Positions 31,396-32,151 of a stretch of 32,151 nucleotides of DNA are shown one piece after another. The notes under the pieces are model-generated. The model was not told the origin of the DNA and ran no database searches. It saw only the letters and a list, made by a program, of their open reading frames with translations. Every line of letters starts with the position of its first letter. Within the stretch, counting starts at the first letter, position 1. The position numbers and the translations under genes were made by a program. The DNA is from Planctomycetaceae bacterium. Its GTDB lineage: Bacteria; Planctomycetota; Phycisphaerae; SM23-33. Location of the stretch: positions 1 to 32,151 of the forward strand of contig JAJFVE010000050.1 in assembly GCA_021371965.1 (NCBI GenBank), written 5' to 3'.

Positions 31396-32151
31396 TCAGG
31401 AGGCCTTTTCATACGCCTGAAGTTCCGCCACCAGCGGTTCGGCCAGCAGCGCCGCGCGCTGGGCGTCGTCGGGCGCAGCCGCCGGCAGGGCGGCGCCGCG
31501 CCCGCTGATTCCGCGGTCGTTGAGGATGGCCGCGGCGGCGTTGAAGACCGAGTATGGCAGCGTGCGCAGCAGGTTGAGCATCGCGCTGAACTGCGTCTGG
31601 AGGCGGCGGGCCTGGCGGATTTCTCCGCTTTCGGCGGCCGCCGCGACGCGCAGGGCGCAGCGGGGGAAGACCGAGAAGATCCCGTCGAGGTTGCTCTCGA
31701 CGCCCAGTCGCACCAGCGTGTCGATCTGGAACGGCTGGGCGGGGATGATGCGGAAGCCGTCCTCGAGCAAGTCGATGATCTGCCGCGTCTTCTCCCAGAT
31801 GTCCGAGCACTTGATGCCGTGGATGTTGGGATGTCGCGAGAGCTCGACGACGGTCTGGATGTCCAACGCGTTGCCGGTCAGTTGCGGCAAGTCGTAAAGG
31901 AAGACCGGCTTTGCCGCGTAGTCCGCCGCGGTCTGGCAGTACGCGATCAACTGCTTCTGTGTGTACTTGACGTACGTCGGCGTGAGGATGACGAGGTAGT
32001 CGATGTCATGCTGCTGGGCCAGCGCGATCCGGTCGCGCGTCCGCGGCCACGACGCGTCGCCCACGCCGATCATGACCTCGCCGCGGCCTGGCATGCGCTG
32101 CGAGGCGACTTCGATCACCTGGGCGTACGCCTTGTCGCAGAGCTGCTGCAT
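31396..32151 (-). CDS. Dihydrodipicolinate synthase/N-acetylneuraminate lyase family protein (partial, N terminus outside)
   Basis: At least 251 residues of a DapA/NanA-type class I aldolase; roughly 50 N-terminal residues, including the Thr-Thr pyruvate-binding motif, lie beyond the window, so the first visible Met is probably internal. IGVGDASWPRTRDRIALAQ, LVILTPTYVKYTQ, YDLPQLTGN and HGIKCSD follow the family order. The Lys in GIKCSD is the Schiff-base residue and the Tyr in YDLP the catalytic one. These enzymes cleave or form C-C bonds with pyruvate (sialic acid, keto-deoxy sugar acids, dipicolinate). The sugar-gene setting and nearby BNR proteins favour a sugar-acid or sialic-acid aldolase over lysine synthesis, but this is not proven. 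It overlaps the coupling region of the URO-D-like gene. Confidence 0.85.
   Translation of the reverse strand: MQQLCDKAYAQVIEVASQRMPGRGEVMIGVGDASWPRTRDRIALAQQHDIDYLVILTPTYVKYTQKQLIAYCQTAADYAAKPVFLYDLPQLTGNALDIQTVVELSRHPNIHGIKCSDIWEKTRQIIDLLEDGFRIIPAQPFQIDTLVRLGVESNLDGIFSVFPRCALRVAAAAESGEIRQARRLQTQFSAMLNLLRTLPYSVFNAAAAILNDRGISGRGAALPAAAPDDAQRAALLAEPLVAELQAYEKAS

Noticed and set aside
28804..32151. A complete sialic-acid catabolic operon
   Set aside because: The BNR protein lacks the RIP arginine, the lyase is partial with unknown specificity, and no nanK, nanE, nagA or nagB is present, so only a possible link is stated.
1..32151. Defence systems, reverse transcriptases, phage or transposase genes
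   Set aside because: No reading frame with such domains was recognised on either strand.

Overview
The window is most likely from a Planctomycetota bacterium, probably class Phycisphaerae. The reasons are its GC-rich codon use, an LPS-type outer-membrane gene (lptD), a DUF6785/DUF6784 membrane protein, a zinc-ribbon/GYF_2 protein, and many sugar-handling genes: GH29 fucosidases, BNR sialidase-type proteins, Gfo/Idh/MocA and zinc MDR dehydrogenases, a creatininase-family amidohydrolase, a URO-D-like protein and a DapA/NanA-type lyase. The phylum is inferred from this gene mix, not from a marker gene.

Layout. (1) 1-2.7 kb, + strand: the 3' end of glmS, a terminator-like dyad, and a secreted sialidase with five Asp boxes. 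(2) 2.7-4.6 kb: visibly lower GC, carrying one TPR lipoprotein on the minus strand. (3) 4.8-13.2 kb, all minus strand: DUF6785 membrane protein, zinc-ribbon/GYF_2 protein, a long cysteine-free LptD, a membrane-anchored SpoIIE-type phosphatase and a likely 25-residue membrane peptide. (4) 13.5-15.3 kb, + strand: a secreted protein that keeps the purple-acid-phosphatase motif blocks but has lost almost every metal ligand. (5) 15.4-20.0 kb, minus strand: GH29 alpha-L-fucosidase, zinc MDR dehydrogenase, Gfo/Idh/MocA oxidoreductase and a GH29-like protein, read as a deoxysugar catabolic cluster. (6) 20.2-26.5 kb, minus strand: a three-gene signalling operon with a nine-TM hybrid histidine kinase (PAS-GAF-HisKA-HATPase-REC-REC-Hpt), an HD-GYP response regulator and a GGDEF response regulator, so one phosphorelay probably feeds both destruction and synthesis of cyclic di-GMP. 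(7) 26.9-29.9 kb, + strand: D-2-hydroxyacid dehydrogenase, creatininase-family hydrolase and a BNR/sialidase-fold protein. (8) 29.9-32.15 kb, minus strand: DapA/NanA-like lyase (running off the window), URO-D-like protein and a 97-residue membrane protein.

The most striking non-coding signal is in the spacers of the sugar-gene clusters. Several are filled by short iterated units (7-mers GTAGCCN and TGAGTNG, 8-mers TGGTTAAC) arranged as inverted arrays that can fold into long hairpins. The arrays start at or overlap the upstream stop codon, and several end close to the next gene's ribosome-binding site. The sequences are unrelated but the architecture is the same. The signalling operon has none of these. 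Other palindromic elements are a 100-bp cloverleaf-like inverted repeat at 18646-18745, a five-copy 31-bp palindromic tandem array at 20087-20231, and two GAC/GAG microsatellites just upstream of adjacent start codons. No tRNA, rRNA, CRISPR array, transposase, phage gene or defence system was found.
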